Positions 18,995 to 27,134 of a stretch of DNA of 48,755 nt are shown here, piece after piece. The stretch is from Cupriavidus taiwanensis (GTDB taxonomy: Bacteria; Pseudomonadota; Gammaproteobacteria; Burkholderiales; Burkholderiaceae), in assembly GCF_900250075.1 (NCBI RefSeq), contig NZ_LT977070.1:1943879-1992633 (forward strand), read 5' to 3'. The stretch's first letter is position 1. Each line of letters starts with the position of its first letter. Both the position numbers and the translations under genes were made by a program. A model generated the notes under the pieces. That model had not been told where the DNA came from. It did no database searches and was given only the letters and a program-made list of their open reading frames with translations.

Positions 18995-20422
18995 ATGAGC
19001 GACGCGCTTTGCCTTGCCAGCGCAACCGAACTGCAGCAGCGCATCCGGCGCAAGGAGATTTCACCGGTCGAGCTGACCGCGGCCGTGCTGGAGCGCGCGG
19101 CCCGGCTGCAGCCCGCGCTGAACTGCCTGATCACGCTGTGCGCGGACGAGGCCATGACTGCGGCGCGCGCGGCCGAAGCACAGCTGATGTCGGGCGCGCC
19201 GCTGGGCGCGCTGCACGGCATTCCCTTCACGGTGAAGGACATCGTCAACACCGCGGGCGTGCGCACCACCTTTGGCGCAGTGCCGATGCGCGACCACGTG
19301 CCCGCCGAAGACGCCGTGGCGGTGGCGCGGCTGCGCGCGCAGGGCGCGATCCTGGTGGGCAAGACCACCACGCCGGAATTCGGCTCCAAGTGCCTGACCG
19401 ATGCGCCGCTGTTCGGCCGCACCCGCAATGCCTGGCACGCCGGGCGCACCAGCGGCGGCTCCAGCGGCGGAGCCGCGGTGGCGGTGGCGAGCGGCATCGC
19501 CCCGCTGGCGGTGGCCACCGACGGCGGCGGCTCGACCCGCATCCCGGCCGCGTGCAATGGCGTGGTCGGGATCAAGCAAAGCCAGGGCGTGGTGCCGCAC
19601 AGCCAGGCCCAGGACCTGTTCGGCAACCAGACCTACGTGACCCCGACCACGCGCACGGTGGCGGACACCGGCCTGATGCTGCAGGCCATGGCCGGCGAGC
19701 ACGCCTGCGATCCGTGGTCGATCGGCGTGCCCGTGCCCGACTACGTCGACGCCGCGCGGCCGCACGGCGATCTGCGCGGCCGCCGCATCCGCTATTGCCT
19801 GGCGCCGCCGGGGCGGCCGGTGGCCGCCGACGTGGCGCGCGCGTTCGAGGTCAGCCTGGCGCAGCTGCGCGGGCTCGGCGCGGAACTGGAGCCGTTCAGC
19901 GGCGATGGCTTCGACATCGAGCCGGTCTGGCGCACCATCAACCATACGGTATGGCGCACGCGCTTTGCGCCGATCGTGGCGCAGCACCGCGACGCGCTGA
20001 GCCCGACCTTCGTGCGCCAGGTCGAATCCGCCGCCGCGTTCACCGCGGTGGAATACCAGCAGGCCATGTTCGCGCGCTCCCAGCTGTTTCTGCGCGTGCA
20101 GGCGCTGCTGGCGGATGCCGACTGGCTCGCCATGCCCACGCTCACGCGCACCGCGCTGCCGCTGGAGCAGGACCTGTTCGGCCAGATCGAGATCGACGGC
20201 CAGGCCTGCCCCGATGTGCGCGCAAGCTGGTTCCCGTGGACCATGCCGTTCAACCTGACCGGCCATCCCGCCATCAGCCTGCCGTGCGGCTTTGGCCAGG
20301 ATGGCCTGCCGGTCGGCCTGCAGCTGGTGGGACGGATCCGCGGCGATGCCGCGCTGCTGCGCGCCGCGGCCCTGTTCGAATCGGTGCACGACTTCACCGG
20401 CCGGTGGCCCGCCCTGCCATGA
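18995..20422 (+). CDS. Amidase-signature family amidase
   Basis: 475 residues. The Ser-cisSer-Lys triad of the amidase signature family is intact: Lys81 in GIPFTVKDIVNTAG, the cis-Ser in TSGGSSGGAAVAVASG, and nucleophile Ser180 in ATDGGGSTRIPAACNGVVGIK. The family C-terminus is also recognisable (NLTGHPAISLPCGFGQDGLPVGLQLVG). It is not GatA by context, having no gatB or gatC beside it. Such enzymes hydrolyse linear amides. It overlaps or closely precedes a Bug binding-protein gene, suggesting import followed by hydrolysis of an amide or related acid, but the substrate is not readable. Confidence 0.93.
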   Translation: MSDALCLASATELQQRIRRKEISPVELTAAVLERAARLQPALNCLITLCADEAMTAARAAEAQLMSGAPLGALHGIPFTVKDIVNTAGVRTTFGAVPMRDHVPAEDAVAVARLRAQGAILVGKTTTPEFGSKCLTDAPLFGRTRNAWHAGRTSGGSSGGAAVAVASGIAPLAVATDGGGSTRIPAACNGVVGIKQSQGVVPHSQAQDLFGNQTYVTPTTRTVADTGLMLQAMAGEHACDPWSIGVPVPDYVDAARPHGDLRGRRIRYCLAPPGRPVAADVARAFEVSLAQLRGLGAELEPFSGDGFDIEPVWRTINHTVWRTRFAPIVAQHRDALSPTFVRQVESAAAFTAVEYQQAMFARSQLFLRVQALLADADWLAMPTLTRTALPLEQDLFGQIEIDGQACPDVRASWFPWTMPFNLTGHPAISLPCGFGQDGLPVGLQLVGRIRGDAALLRAAALFESVHDFTGRWPALP

Positions 20423-20478
20423 GCACCCAGACCGCCCTGAACACCCTGACCGCCTTACCCCATGACCTGCCGACTGCC

Positions 20479-21471
20479 ATGACCCCATCCTTCCGACCGA
20501 AGCGCCGCTTGCTGGCGCTGGCCGCTGCCGCCGCCGCCGCCCTTGCCCTTGCCGCGCCAGCCAACGCGGCCGACCCCGAGCCGATGCATATCATCGTCGG
20601 CTATGCCCCCGGCGGCGCCGCCGACAGCCTGGCGCGCCTGTATGCCGAGCAGTTGCGCCAGGACGGCCATGGCACCGTGGTGGTCGAGAACCGCCCCGGC
20701 GCCTCGGCGCGGCTTGCGCTCGACTACGTGAAGCGCGCCAGGCCGGACGGCAAGACCGTGTTCATCGGCCCATCGCCGCTGTTCACCATCTTCCCGCTGA
20801 CCTACAAGAAACTGTCGTACGACGCCGACAAGGACCTGGTGCCCGCGGCGGTGCTGACCGACGTGCCGACCGCGGTCGTGACCGGCGTGCAGCAGCCGTA
20901 CCAGAACATGAAGGAGTATGTCGGCTGGGCCAGGCGCAACCCCGGCAACGCCAGCCTCGGCCTGGCCACCATCGGCAGCGCCGGCCACCTGGGCACGGTG
21001 GCGCTGGGCAAGGCCGAAGGCATCGCCATCACGCCGGCGGCGTACCGCGGGGCGTCGCCGATGCTGGTCGACGTGGTCAGCGGCAATGTGTCGATCGGCT
21101 GGGACGCGGTGGCCAGCATGATGCCGCTGTACAAGGGCGGCAAGCTGCGCTTCCTCGGCGTCAGCGGCGCGCGCCGCGCCAAGGCGCTGCCCGAGGTGCC
21201 CACCATGAAGGAACAGGGCTTCAGCCAGTATGAGCACGCCACCAGCTGGTACGGCGTGTTCGTGCCCGCCGGCACCCAGCCGGACGTGCTGGCGCAGGTG
21301 GAGAAGATGTTCCTGGCCGCATCGGCCAACCCCGCCACCGCGGCGAAGCTGGAGGCGCTGGGCCTGGAAGTGGTGGCGCGCCCCGGGCAGGAGGGCCGCC
21401 GCCGCATTCAGATCGAGCGCGCCGCGTGGAAGCCGATCGTCGAGGCGACCGGGTTCCAGGCCGAGGACTGA
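20479..21471 (+). CDS. Bug-family (TTT) periplasmic solute-binding protein
   Basis: 330 residues from ATG 20479, chosen because RPKRRLLALAAAAAAALALAAPANA is then a well-placed signal peptide; an ATG at 20419, overlapping the amidase stop (ATGA), would add 20 residues in front. The Bug fold signatures are present: MHIIVGYAPGGAADSLARLYAEQL, VVENRPGASARLALDYVKRARPDGKT, GASPMLVDVVSGNVSIGWDAVASMMPLYKGGKLRFLGVSGARRAKALPEVPTMKEQGF. These proteins bind carboxylates or amides in the periplasm. No tctA/tctB-type membrane partner is nearby, as is usual for the orphan Bug proteins of Burkholderiales. It is co-directional and coupled with the amidase. Confidence 0.92.
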   Translation: MTPSFRPKRRLLALAAAAAAALALAAPANAADPEPMHIIVGYAPGGAADSLARLYAEQLRQDGHGTVVVENRPGASARLALDYVKRARPDGKTVFIGPSPLFTIFPLTYKKLSYDADKDLVPAAVLTDVPTAVVTGVQQPYQNMKEYVGWARRNPGNASLGLATIGSAGHLGTVALGKAEGIAITPAAYRGASPMLVDVVSGNVSIGWDAVASMMPLYKGGKLRFLGVSGARRAKALPEVPTMKEQGFSQYEHATSWYGVFVPAGTQPDVLAQVEKMFLAASANPATAAKLEALGLEVVARPGQEGRRRIQIERAAWKPIVEATGFQAED

Positions 21472-21496
21472 GCTTCGCCGCGGCCCTGCTCCGTGC

Positions 21497-23665
21497 TCAG
21501 GGCTTGGGCCGCACCGCATCCGCGGTGCCCTGGATAAAGGCCTTGATCTTCTCGACGTCCTGCGCCGTCAGCTTGCCGGTGAAGTCCGGCATGCCGCGCG
21601 CCATCGCCGGGCCCTTGAACACGACCTTGTCCAGGTTCTCGATGAAGGCGGCATCGATATAGCCCAGGTTGGGGATATTGCCGCCGCGGTCGACGCCGGG
21701 CACGCCGTGGCACAGCACGCAGTTGCTGACGTACAGCGCGGTGCCGTCCCTGACCAGCGCCGGGTCGTACTTCACGCCCTGCAGCAGCTTGCCGGCACGG
21801 TATTCGGCGAACGCCGGCAGCGGCGCCTTGCCGCCGAGCGCGAAGGTGTAGACCGTGCCCGGGCCTTGCCGGTTGGTGGCGCGCTGCGCCTGCCCGTAGA
21901 CCCCGCCCCAGCCCACCGCCACCGAGACATACTGCCTGCCGTCGAGCTCGAAGCTGACCGGCGCGGCGACCACGCCGGTGCCGGTCGGCGATTCCCACAG
22001 CTTGTCGCCGGTGCGCGCGTCATAGGCGACGAAGCGGCCGTCCGCTGTGCCCTGGAACACCAGGTTGCCGGCCGTGGTCAGCGTGCCGCCGTTCCACGGC
22101 GAGACCAGCTCCTTGGTCCACGCGGCCTTCTGCTGCACCGGATCCCACGCAATCAGCCGGCCGAAGGGCTTGCTTTGCGGTGGCTCGGCGTTGAGGAACT
22201 TGGCCGTGTTCCAGCCCACGTTGCCATGCGGCGTGCCGGGCTTGCCCTGGTTGAACTGCCAGGTCTTGTCGTCCATCAGGTTGAGCGGCACGTGCTGCGC
22301 CGGCAGGTAGACCAGCCCGGTCTGCGGATTGAACGACATCGGGTGCCAGTTGTGCGCGCCGTACGGGCCGGGGATCGCGTCATAGGCCCGGTCCACCGCG
22401 CGCGCCTCGGGCCGTTCGATCGGGCGCCCGCTGGCGTCATAGCCGGTGGCCCAGTTGACGTCGACGAAGTTCTTCGCCGAGATGAACTTGCCATTGGTGC
22501 GGTCGATGACGAAGAAAAAGCCGTTCTTGGGCGCGTGCAGGATGACCTTGCGCAGCTGCCCGTCCAGCTTCAGGTCGGCCAGGATCATCGGCTGGGTCGA
22601 GGTGTAGTCCCAGTTGTCGCCCGGGGTCTCCTGGTAATGCCAGACGTACTTGCCGGTGTCGGGGTTGAGCGCCACGATCGAGGCCAGGTACAGGTTGTCG
22701 CCGCCGCCCGGGCTGCGCTTGCTGCGCGACCACGGCGCGCCGTTGCCGGTGCCCACGTACATCAGGTTCAGTTCGGGGTCGAAGGCGAGCGTGTCCCAGG
22801 CGGTGCCGCCGCCGCCCGCTTCCCAGTACTTGCCGCTCGGGTCCCAGGTCTTGGCCGCGGCCGCCATCGACTCGTCCTCGAACGGTTTGGACGGATCGCC
22901 GGGCACGGTGAACCAGCGCCACTGCTGCGCGCCGGTGGCGGCATCGTAGGCGGTGATGTAGCCGCGCACGCCGAACTCGGCGCCGCCGTTGCCGATGATG
23001 ACCTTGCCCTTGAACACGCGCGGCGCGCCGGTGATGGTGTACGAATAGCGGCGGTCGATGATGGTGTCCTGCTCCCACAGCTTGCGGCCGCTGGCGGCGT
23101 CGAGCGCGATCAGCCGGCCATCGTAGGCGGCGACGAACACCTTGCCCTGGTACAGCGCCACGCCGCGGTTGACCACGTCGCAGCAGCCGCGATAGCCGAG
23201 CGCGCGGTCCACCTTGGGGTCGAAGGTCCAGAGCCGCTTGCCGGTGCGCACGTCGACCGCATGCACCACGCTCCACGACGCGGTCACGTACATCACGCCG
23301 TCGACCACCAGCGGCGTGGCCTCGACGCCGCGGGTCGACTCCAGGTTATAGCTCCACACCAGCCCCAGGTCGCGCACATTGGCCACATCGATCTGCCGCA
23401 GCCGGCTGAAGCGGGTCTCGGCATAGTCCAGGCCATGGCTGGGCCAGTCGCGCGTGGTGCCGGCATTGGCGCTGATGAAGGCGCCGTCGACCCGGGCCGC
23501 CGCGTTGCGGGGCGCCGCGGCGCTGGCGGGCAAGAGTTGCGCCGCCAGCGCCAGGGTCGCCAGCCAGACCGCGGCGCGATTCCCGGTACGGCGCCTGGCC
23601 GTGGCAACTGCGGAGGCAAATTCGGCGGCAACGGGATCCGTTGCCGGCTTCAACGCATGGCTCAT
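21497..23665 (-). CDS. PQQ- and haem c-dependent alcohol dehydrogenase
   Basis: 722 residues. N-terminal signal region (RRRTGNRAAVWLATLALAAQLLPASAAA), then an eight-bladed quinoprotein propeller with tryptophan-docking repeats. The vicinal disulfide is seen in GYRGCCDVVNRGVA. The catalytic Asp lies in TPGDNWDYTSTQPMILADL; the residue two after it is Thr, not Asp, so the metal site looks calcium-type rather than lanthanide-type. A C-terminal cytochrome c domain has CVLCH in VSNCVLCHGVPGVDRGG with an axial-Met candidate in GMPDFTGKLT. This is the quinohaemoprotein (type II) arrangement: periplasmic oxidation of primary alcohols with electrons passed to a blue-copper protein or cytochrome. It is transcribed alone. 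The true substrate is not determined. Confidence 0.94.
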   Translation of the reverse strand: MSHALKPATDPVAAEFASAVATARRRTGNRAAVWLATLALAAQLLPASAAAPRNAAARVDGAFISANAGTTRDWPSHGLDYAETRFSRLRQIDVANVRDLGLVWSYNLESTRGVEATPLVVDGVMYVTASWSVVHAVDVRTGKRLWTFDPKVDRALGYRGCCDVVNRGVALYQGKVFVAAYDGRLIALDAASGRKLWEQDTIIDRRYSYTITGAPRVFKGKVIIGNGGAEFGVRGYITAYDAATGAQQWRWFTVPGDPSKPFEDESMAAAAKTWDPSGKYWEAGGGGTAWDTLAFDPELNLMYVGTGNGAPWSRSKRSPGGGDNLYLASIVALNPDTGKYVWHYQETPGDNWDYTSTQPMILADLKLDGQLRKVILHAPKNGFFFVIDRTNGKFISAKNFVDVNWATGYDASGRPIERPEARAVDRAYDAIPGPYGAHNWHPMSFNPQTGLVYLPAQHVPLNLMDDKTWQFNQGKPGTPHGNVGWNTAKFLNAEPPQSKPFGRLIAWDPVQQKAAWTKELVSPWNGGTLTTAGNLVFQGTADGRFVAYDARTGDKLWESPTGTGVVAAPVSFELDGRQYVSVAVGWGGVYGQAQRATNRQGPGTVYTFALGGKAPLPAFAEYRAGKLLQGVKYDPALVRDGTALYVSNCVLCHGVPGVDRGGNIPNLGYIDAAFIENLDKVVFKGPAMARGMPDFTGKLTAQDVEKIKAFIQGTADAVRPKP

Positions 23666-23714
23666 ATCGTCTCCTGAAGGGCATTCTTGTTGGAATTCGG
23701 GACTGCAGGATTAC

Positions 23715-23734
23715 GGTACTGCGCGGTACTGCGC
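23715..23734 (+). repeat. Two perfect tandem copies of GGTACTGCGC
   Basis: The decamer GGTACTGCGC occurs twice without a gap in the 300-bp divergent region between the PQQ dehydrogenase and the crotonase gene, about 50 bp upstream of the dehydrogenase start. It might be a regulator site or chance repetition. Elsewhere in this intergenic region only a GGATATCGGCAGGGA stretch near 23867-23881 and AT-rich AAATGAATATTGG catch the eye. Confidence 0.35.
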
Positions 23735-23965
23735 GATGCCGGGCGGTAGCCGGGGCCCACCGATCATCGGCGAGCCCTCGCGTTATGGGTACAGGGATAA
23801 CCCCAATCCGGCTTCGCGGCCGGCACTGCCCACCGGAGGTCCGGGCCGCGCGAGCAATATCCCCTGGATATCGGCAGGGAAGAAATGAATATTGGACGCT
23901 GCCGGCCACCGTGGCTTAGCCTTGGCGCCAGGACAGACCTTGCATCCCTACCCGGAGCCCCCCAC

Positions 23966-24763
23966 ATGAGCCAGTTCCTTCTCTACGAGCAGCAGGACCA
24001 CATCGTCACCCTGACCATGAACGAGCCCGAGCGGCGCAACCCGCTGACCGGCAATACCGCGGTGGCGGAGTTCCTGGAGGCGATCGACCGCATCCACGGC
24101 GACGGCAGCGTGCGCGCGGTGGTGATCACCGGCGCCGGCACGGCGTTCTCGTCGGGCGGCAATATCAAGGACATGGAGCGCCAGGCCTCAGGCAAGGTGC
24201 CGGGCATGGAGATCCGCCAGGACTACCGCCGCGGCATCCAGCGCCTGCCGCTGGCACTGTTCAACCTGGAGGTGCCGGTGATCGCCGCGGTCAACGGCGC
24301 GGCCATGGGCGCGGGCCTGGACCTGGCCTGCATGTGCGACATCCGCATTGCCTCGGAGCGCGCGCAGTTCGCCGAGTCCTTCGTCAAGCTGGGCATCATT
24401 CCCGGCGACGGCGGCGCGTGGCTGCTGCCGCGCGTGATCGGCCTGTCGCGGGCGGCCGAGATGACCTTCACCGGCCAGCCGATCGACGCCAGGCTGGCGC
24501 TCGAATGGAACCTGGTGTCGCGCGTGGTGGCGCCCGACGCGCTGCTGCCCACGGCCTATGAGCTGGCCGGCCGCATCGCCGCCAATCCGCCGCACGCGGT
24601 GCGGCTGGCCAAGCGCCTGATGCGCGAAGCCATGCATACCCGGCTGGATACGCTGCTGGAACTGTCGGCCGGCTTCCAGGCGCTGTCGCACCAGACCGCC
24701 GACCACCGCGAAGCGGTGCAGGCCTTCCTGGACAAGCGCACGCCGGTCTTTACCGGCAACTGA
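23966..24763 (+). CDS. Crotonase-family protein lacking both classical catalytic glutamates
   Basis: 265 residues from ATG 23966, where the family N-terminus (LLYEQQDHIVTLTMNEPERRNPLTG) begins. Oxyanion-hole blocks are present: AFSSGGNIKDM and AAVNGAAMGAGLDLACMCDIRIASERAQF. In rat mitochondrial enoyl-CoA hydratase the catalytic Glu144 and Glu164 lie in GCELA and QPEI. Here the aligned residues are Asp (GLDLAC) and Phe (ESFVKLG), and an Asp appears in IIPGDGGAWLLPRVIG. It may therefore be another crotonase-type enzyme (isomerase, hydrolase or lyase) rather than a plain hydratase. It precedes a convergent IclR regulator and belongs to the acyl-CoA catabolic group. Confidence 0.9.
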   Translation: MSQFLLYEQQDHIVTLTMNEPERRNPLTGNTAVAEFLEAIDRIHGDGSVRAVVITGAGTAFSSGGNIKDMERQASGKVPGMEIRQDYRRGIQRLPLALFNLEVPVIAAVNGAAMGAGLDLACMCDIRIASERAQFAESFVKLGIIPGDGGAWLLPRVIGLSRAAEMTFTGQPIDARLALEWNLVSRVVAPDALLPTAYELAGRIAANPPHAVRLAKRLMREAMHTRLDTLLELSAGFQALSHQTADHREAVQAFLDKRTPVFTGN

Positions 24764-24793
24764 GGCGGCCGCCGAAACTTCGCTGGCGCGGCC

Positions 24794-25609
24794 CTATCCC
24801 GCCACGCCCAGCGCGCCTTCGACATTGCGCACCAGGCTGACCAGGCGCGGGCCGATATCTTCCTCCAGCTGCTTGCTCTGCTGGCTGAACACCGGCACCG
24901 ACGCGGCGAAGATCCACGCCTCGCCATCGCGGCGCGTGCGCAGCGGCACGGCCACCGATTCCACTTCGCGGTGCAGGTCGCGATGGCCGCGGCAGAAGCC
25001 GTGCTCCTCCAGGTCGCGCGCGGCATCGGCCAGGCGCGCCTGCAGCCAGTCGGCGCGCGGCGGGTCGGTGGCGCGCAGCTGGGCCAGGTAGGCCTCGCGC
25101 TCGGCCTCATCCAGGCGCAGCAGGTACGCACGGCCCGAGCCGGTGCGCGTGGCCGACACGCGCGTGCCCACCTCCGGCCGGAACACATGGCTGCCGACAC
25201 CCTGCGCGATCTCGACATAGGTCAGCGCATGGCCGCTGCCGACGATCAGCTCGACCTGCCCGGCGATATGGTCGGCCAGCTCCTGCATCGCCGGCCGCGC
25301 CAGCTGGCGGATGGTCATGCGCGCCAGCGCCGGCGCGGCCAGGTTGATCAGCCCGACGCCGGGCACATAGCGCGACAGCCGTTCCGAGTAATGCAGCAGG
25401 CCCAGCCCGCACAGCGTGTCGAGCAGCCGGAACAGGGTGGGCTTGGCCAGCCCGGTGCGTTCCATCAGTTCCCGGCTGCTGAGTTCCTGCACCGTTGGCG
25501 AGAAGCAGTTGAGGATCGAGACGCCGCGTGCCAGCGCGCTGACAAGGCGCGCCTCGCCGTCGGCATCAGCGGCTGGCGGGGCCACGGAGGCATGTGAAGC
25601 ATTGGTCAT
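24794..25609 (-). CDS. IclR-family transcriptional regulator
   Basis: 271 residues. N-terminal winged HTH: LVSALARGVSILNCFSPTVQELSSRELMERTGLAKPTLFRLLDTLCGLGLL. The C-terminal effector-binding domain runs from about residue 95 (ARMTIRQLARPAMQELADHIAGQVELIVG) and includes GSHVFRPEVGTRVSATRTGSGRAYL and GFCRGHRDLHREVESVAVPLRTRRDGEAWIFAASVPVFS. It lies between the crotonase gene and a divergent thiolase gene. Two near-identical 19-bp sites in the 214-bp divergent region are plausible operators, so it most likely controls itself and the thiolase-SDR-hydratase genes in response to a pathway metabolite. Confidence 0.95.
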   Translation of the reverse strand: MTNASHASVAPPAADADGEARLVSALARGVSILNCFSPTVQELSSRELMERTGLAKPTLFRLLDTLCGLGLLHYSERLSRYVPGVGLINLAAPALARMTIRQLARPAMQELADHIAGQVELIVGSGHALTYVEIAQGVGSHVFRPEVGTRVSATRTGSGRAYLLRLDEAEREAYLAQLRATDPPRADWLQARLADAARDLEEHGFCRGHRDLHREVESVAVPLRTRRDGEAWIFAASVPVFSQQSKQLEEDIGPRLVSLVRNVEGALGVAG

Positions 25610-25631
25610 TGCAAGGCCTGAATCTGATTTT

Positions 25632-25650
25632 TTCGATACGTGCGTCTCAA
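25632..25650 (+). promoter_or_regulatory. Candidate IclR operator, copy 1
   Basis: TTCGATACGTGCGTCTCAA, an imperfect inverted repeat (TCGATAC / GTCTCAA about a 4-bp centre). It lies 22 bp upstream of the IclR start codon and matches 16 of 19 positions with a second copy near the thiolase gene. IclR-family operators are often short palindromes of this size. Assignment is by position and repetition only. Confidence 0.5.
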
Positions 25651-25758
25651 AACCCGGATGTTGCCCTTCGCCTTTTCGAAAGTCAAACCGGGTTTTTTGC
25701 GTTTACATGGCGGTTTTCCGACGCCAGAATCCCAATTCATCGTATCGGACGATCACTT

Positions 25759-25777
25759 TTCGATACAGACGTCTCAA
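25759..25777 (+). promoter_or_regulatory. Candidate IclR operator, copy 2
   Basis: TTCGATACAGACGTCTCAA, in the same orientation as copy 1 and 127 bp from it, 46 bp upstream of the thiolase start. A further inverted half-site (GTATCG) lies at 25742-25747. The pairing of one copy near each divergent start fits control of both promoters by the adjacent regulator. Confidence 0.5.
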
Positions 25778-25823
25778 TATCCCGCCACGACTCGCAACGC
25801 TCAGCTTTCTCAGGAGACTCCGC

Positions 25824-27002
25824 ATGCAACAAGCCGTCATCGTCGACGCTATCCGCAGCCCGATGGGCCGCTCCAAGCCGGGCTCGGCCTTTACCGAGCT
25901 CCATGCCACCGAACTGCTGGCGCAGGTGATCAAGGCGCTGGTCGAGCGCAACCGGCTGGACCCGGGCCTGGTCGACGACGTCATCACCGGCTGCGTGACG
26001 CAGGCGGGCGAGCAGTCCGCCGGCCCCGGCCGGGTGGCGTGGCTGGCGGCGGGGTTCCCCGAGCACGTGCCGGCCACCACCATCGACCGCAAGTGCGGCT
26101 CCAGCCAGCAGGCCGTGCACTTCGCCGCGCAGGGCATCATGGCCGGCGCCTATGACATCGTCATCGCCTGCGGCATCGAGTCGATGAGCCGGGTGCCGAT
26201 GGGTTCGGCGCGCATCGGCCAGAACCCGTATGGCCCGTCGATGGAAGCGCGCTATGCGCCCGGCCTGGTGTCGCAGGGCGTGGCGGCCGAGCTGGTCGCG
26301 GCCAGGTACGAGCTGTCGCGCGAGCACATGGACAGCTACTCGGCCCGCTCGCACGAACTGGCCGCCGCCGCGCGCGAAAGCGGCGCGTTCCGCCGGGAGA
26401 TCGTCGGCATCAGCACCCCCAACGGCGTGGTCGAGCACGACGAGACCATCCGTCCCGGCACCTCGGTGGAGAAGCTGGGCACGCTGCAGGCGTCGTTCCG
26501 CAACGACGAGCTGAGCGCGCGCTTCCCGCAGATCGGCTGGAACGTGACCGCGGGCAATGCCTCGCAGATCAGCGACGGCGCCGCCGCCATGCTGCTGATG
26601 AGCGAGGCGATGGCGCAGCGCCTGGGTTTGAAGCCGCGCGCGCGCTTCGTCGCGTTCGACGTCTGCGGCGACGATCCGATCGCGATGCTGACCGCTCCCA
26701 TCCCCGCCAGCCAGCGCGCCATCAGGAAGAGCGGCCTGACGCTGGAGCAGATCGACCATTACGAGATCAACGAAGCCTTTGCCTGCGTGCCGCTGGCCTG
26801 GCAGCGCGCGCTCGGCGCCGACCCGGCGCGGCTGAACCCGCGGGGCGGCGCGATCGCGCTGGGCCATCCGCTGGGCGCCTCGGGCGTGCGGCTGATGACC
26901 ACCATGCTGCATGCGCTGGAAGACAGCGGCCAGCGCTATGGCCTGCAGTCGATGTGCGAAGCCGGGGGCATGGCCAACGCCACCATCATCGAGCGCCTGT
27001 AA
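25824..27002 (+). CDS. Acetyl-CoA acyltransferase (thiolase)
   Basis: 392 residues from ATG 25824, with CAGGAGA 8 bases upstream; the open frame extends further upstream but without family sequence. The thiolase residues are intact: nucleophile Cys91 in TIDRKCGSSQQAVHFAAQGI, the His of NPRGGAIALGHPLGASGVRLMTTMLH, and the second Cys in SMCEAGGMANATIIERL. NEAFACVPLAWQ matches the NEAFA block. It resembles the steroid- or fatty-acid-type 3-ketoacyl-CoA thiolases that cleave with CoA. It heads a group with an SDR dehydrogenase and an enoyl-CoA hydratase, that is, the last three steps of a beta-oxidation-like route. Confidence 0.95.
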   Translation: MQQAVIVDAIRSPMGRSKPGSAFTELHATELLAQVIKALVERNRLDPGLVDDVITGCVTQAGEQSAGPGRVAWLAAGFPEHVPATTIDRKCGSSQQAVHFAAQGIMAGAYDIVIACGIESMSRVPMGSARIGQNPYGPSMEARYAPGLVSQGVAAELVAARYELSREHMDSYSARSHELAAAARESGAFRREIVGISTPNGVVEHDETIRPGTSVEKLGTLQASFRNDELSARFPQIGWNVTAGNASQISDGAAAMLLMSEAMAQRLGLKPRARFVAFDVCGDDPIAMLTAPIPASQRAIRKSGLTLEQIDHYEINEAFACVPLAWQRALGADPARLNPRGGAIALGHPLGASGVRLMTTMLHALEDSGQRYGLQSMCEAGGMANATIIERL

Positions 27003-27012
27003 GCAACCCTTC

Positions 27013-27085
27013 CGTCGTTCCCGCGAAGGCGGGAACCCAGTGACCTTATAAGACGCTGGATTCCCGCCTGCGCGGGAATGACGGG
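27013..27085. repeat. Long hairpin of two dRS3-like repeats
   Basis: Two 29-bp arms (27013-27041 and 27057-27085) are inverted copies differing at only a few positions, with a 15-bp loop. Each arm carries its own short palindrome; the right one is ATTCCCGCCTGCGCGGGAAT, which fits the ATTCCC-N8-GGGAAT pattern described as dRS3 in Neisseria. The left has GTTCCC-N8-GGGAAC. It sits between the thiolase stop and the SDR gene and could act as an RNA hairpin, partial terminator or mobile repeat. Confidence 0.75.
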
Positions 27086-27134
27086 CAGAGCATTCCTGCC
27101 CCATTCAGCAATAGCACCCTACTAGGAGACATCC

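Noticed and set aside
27013..27085. The repeated palindromes considered as a CRISPR array.
   Set aside because: Only two copies, inverted rather than direct, with no spacers of regular length.
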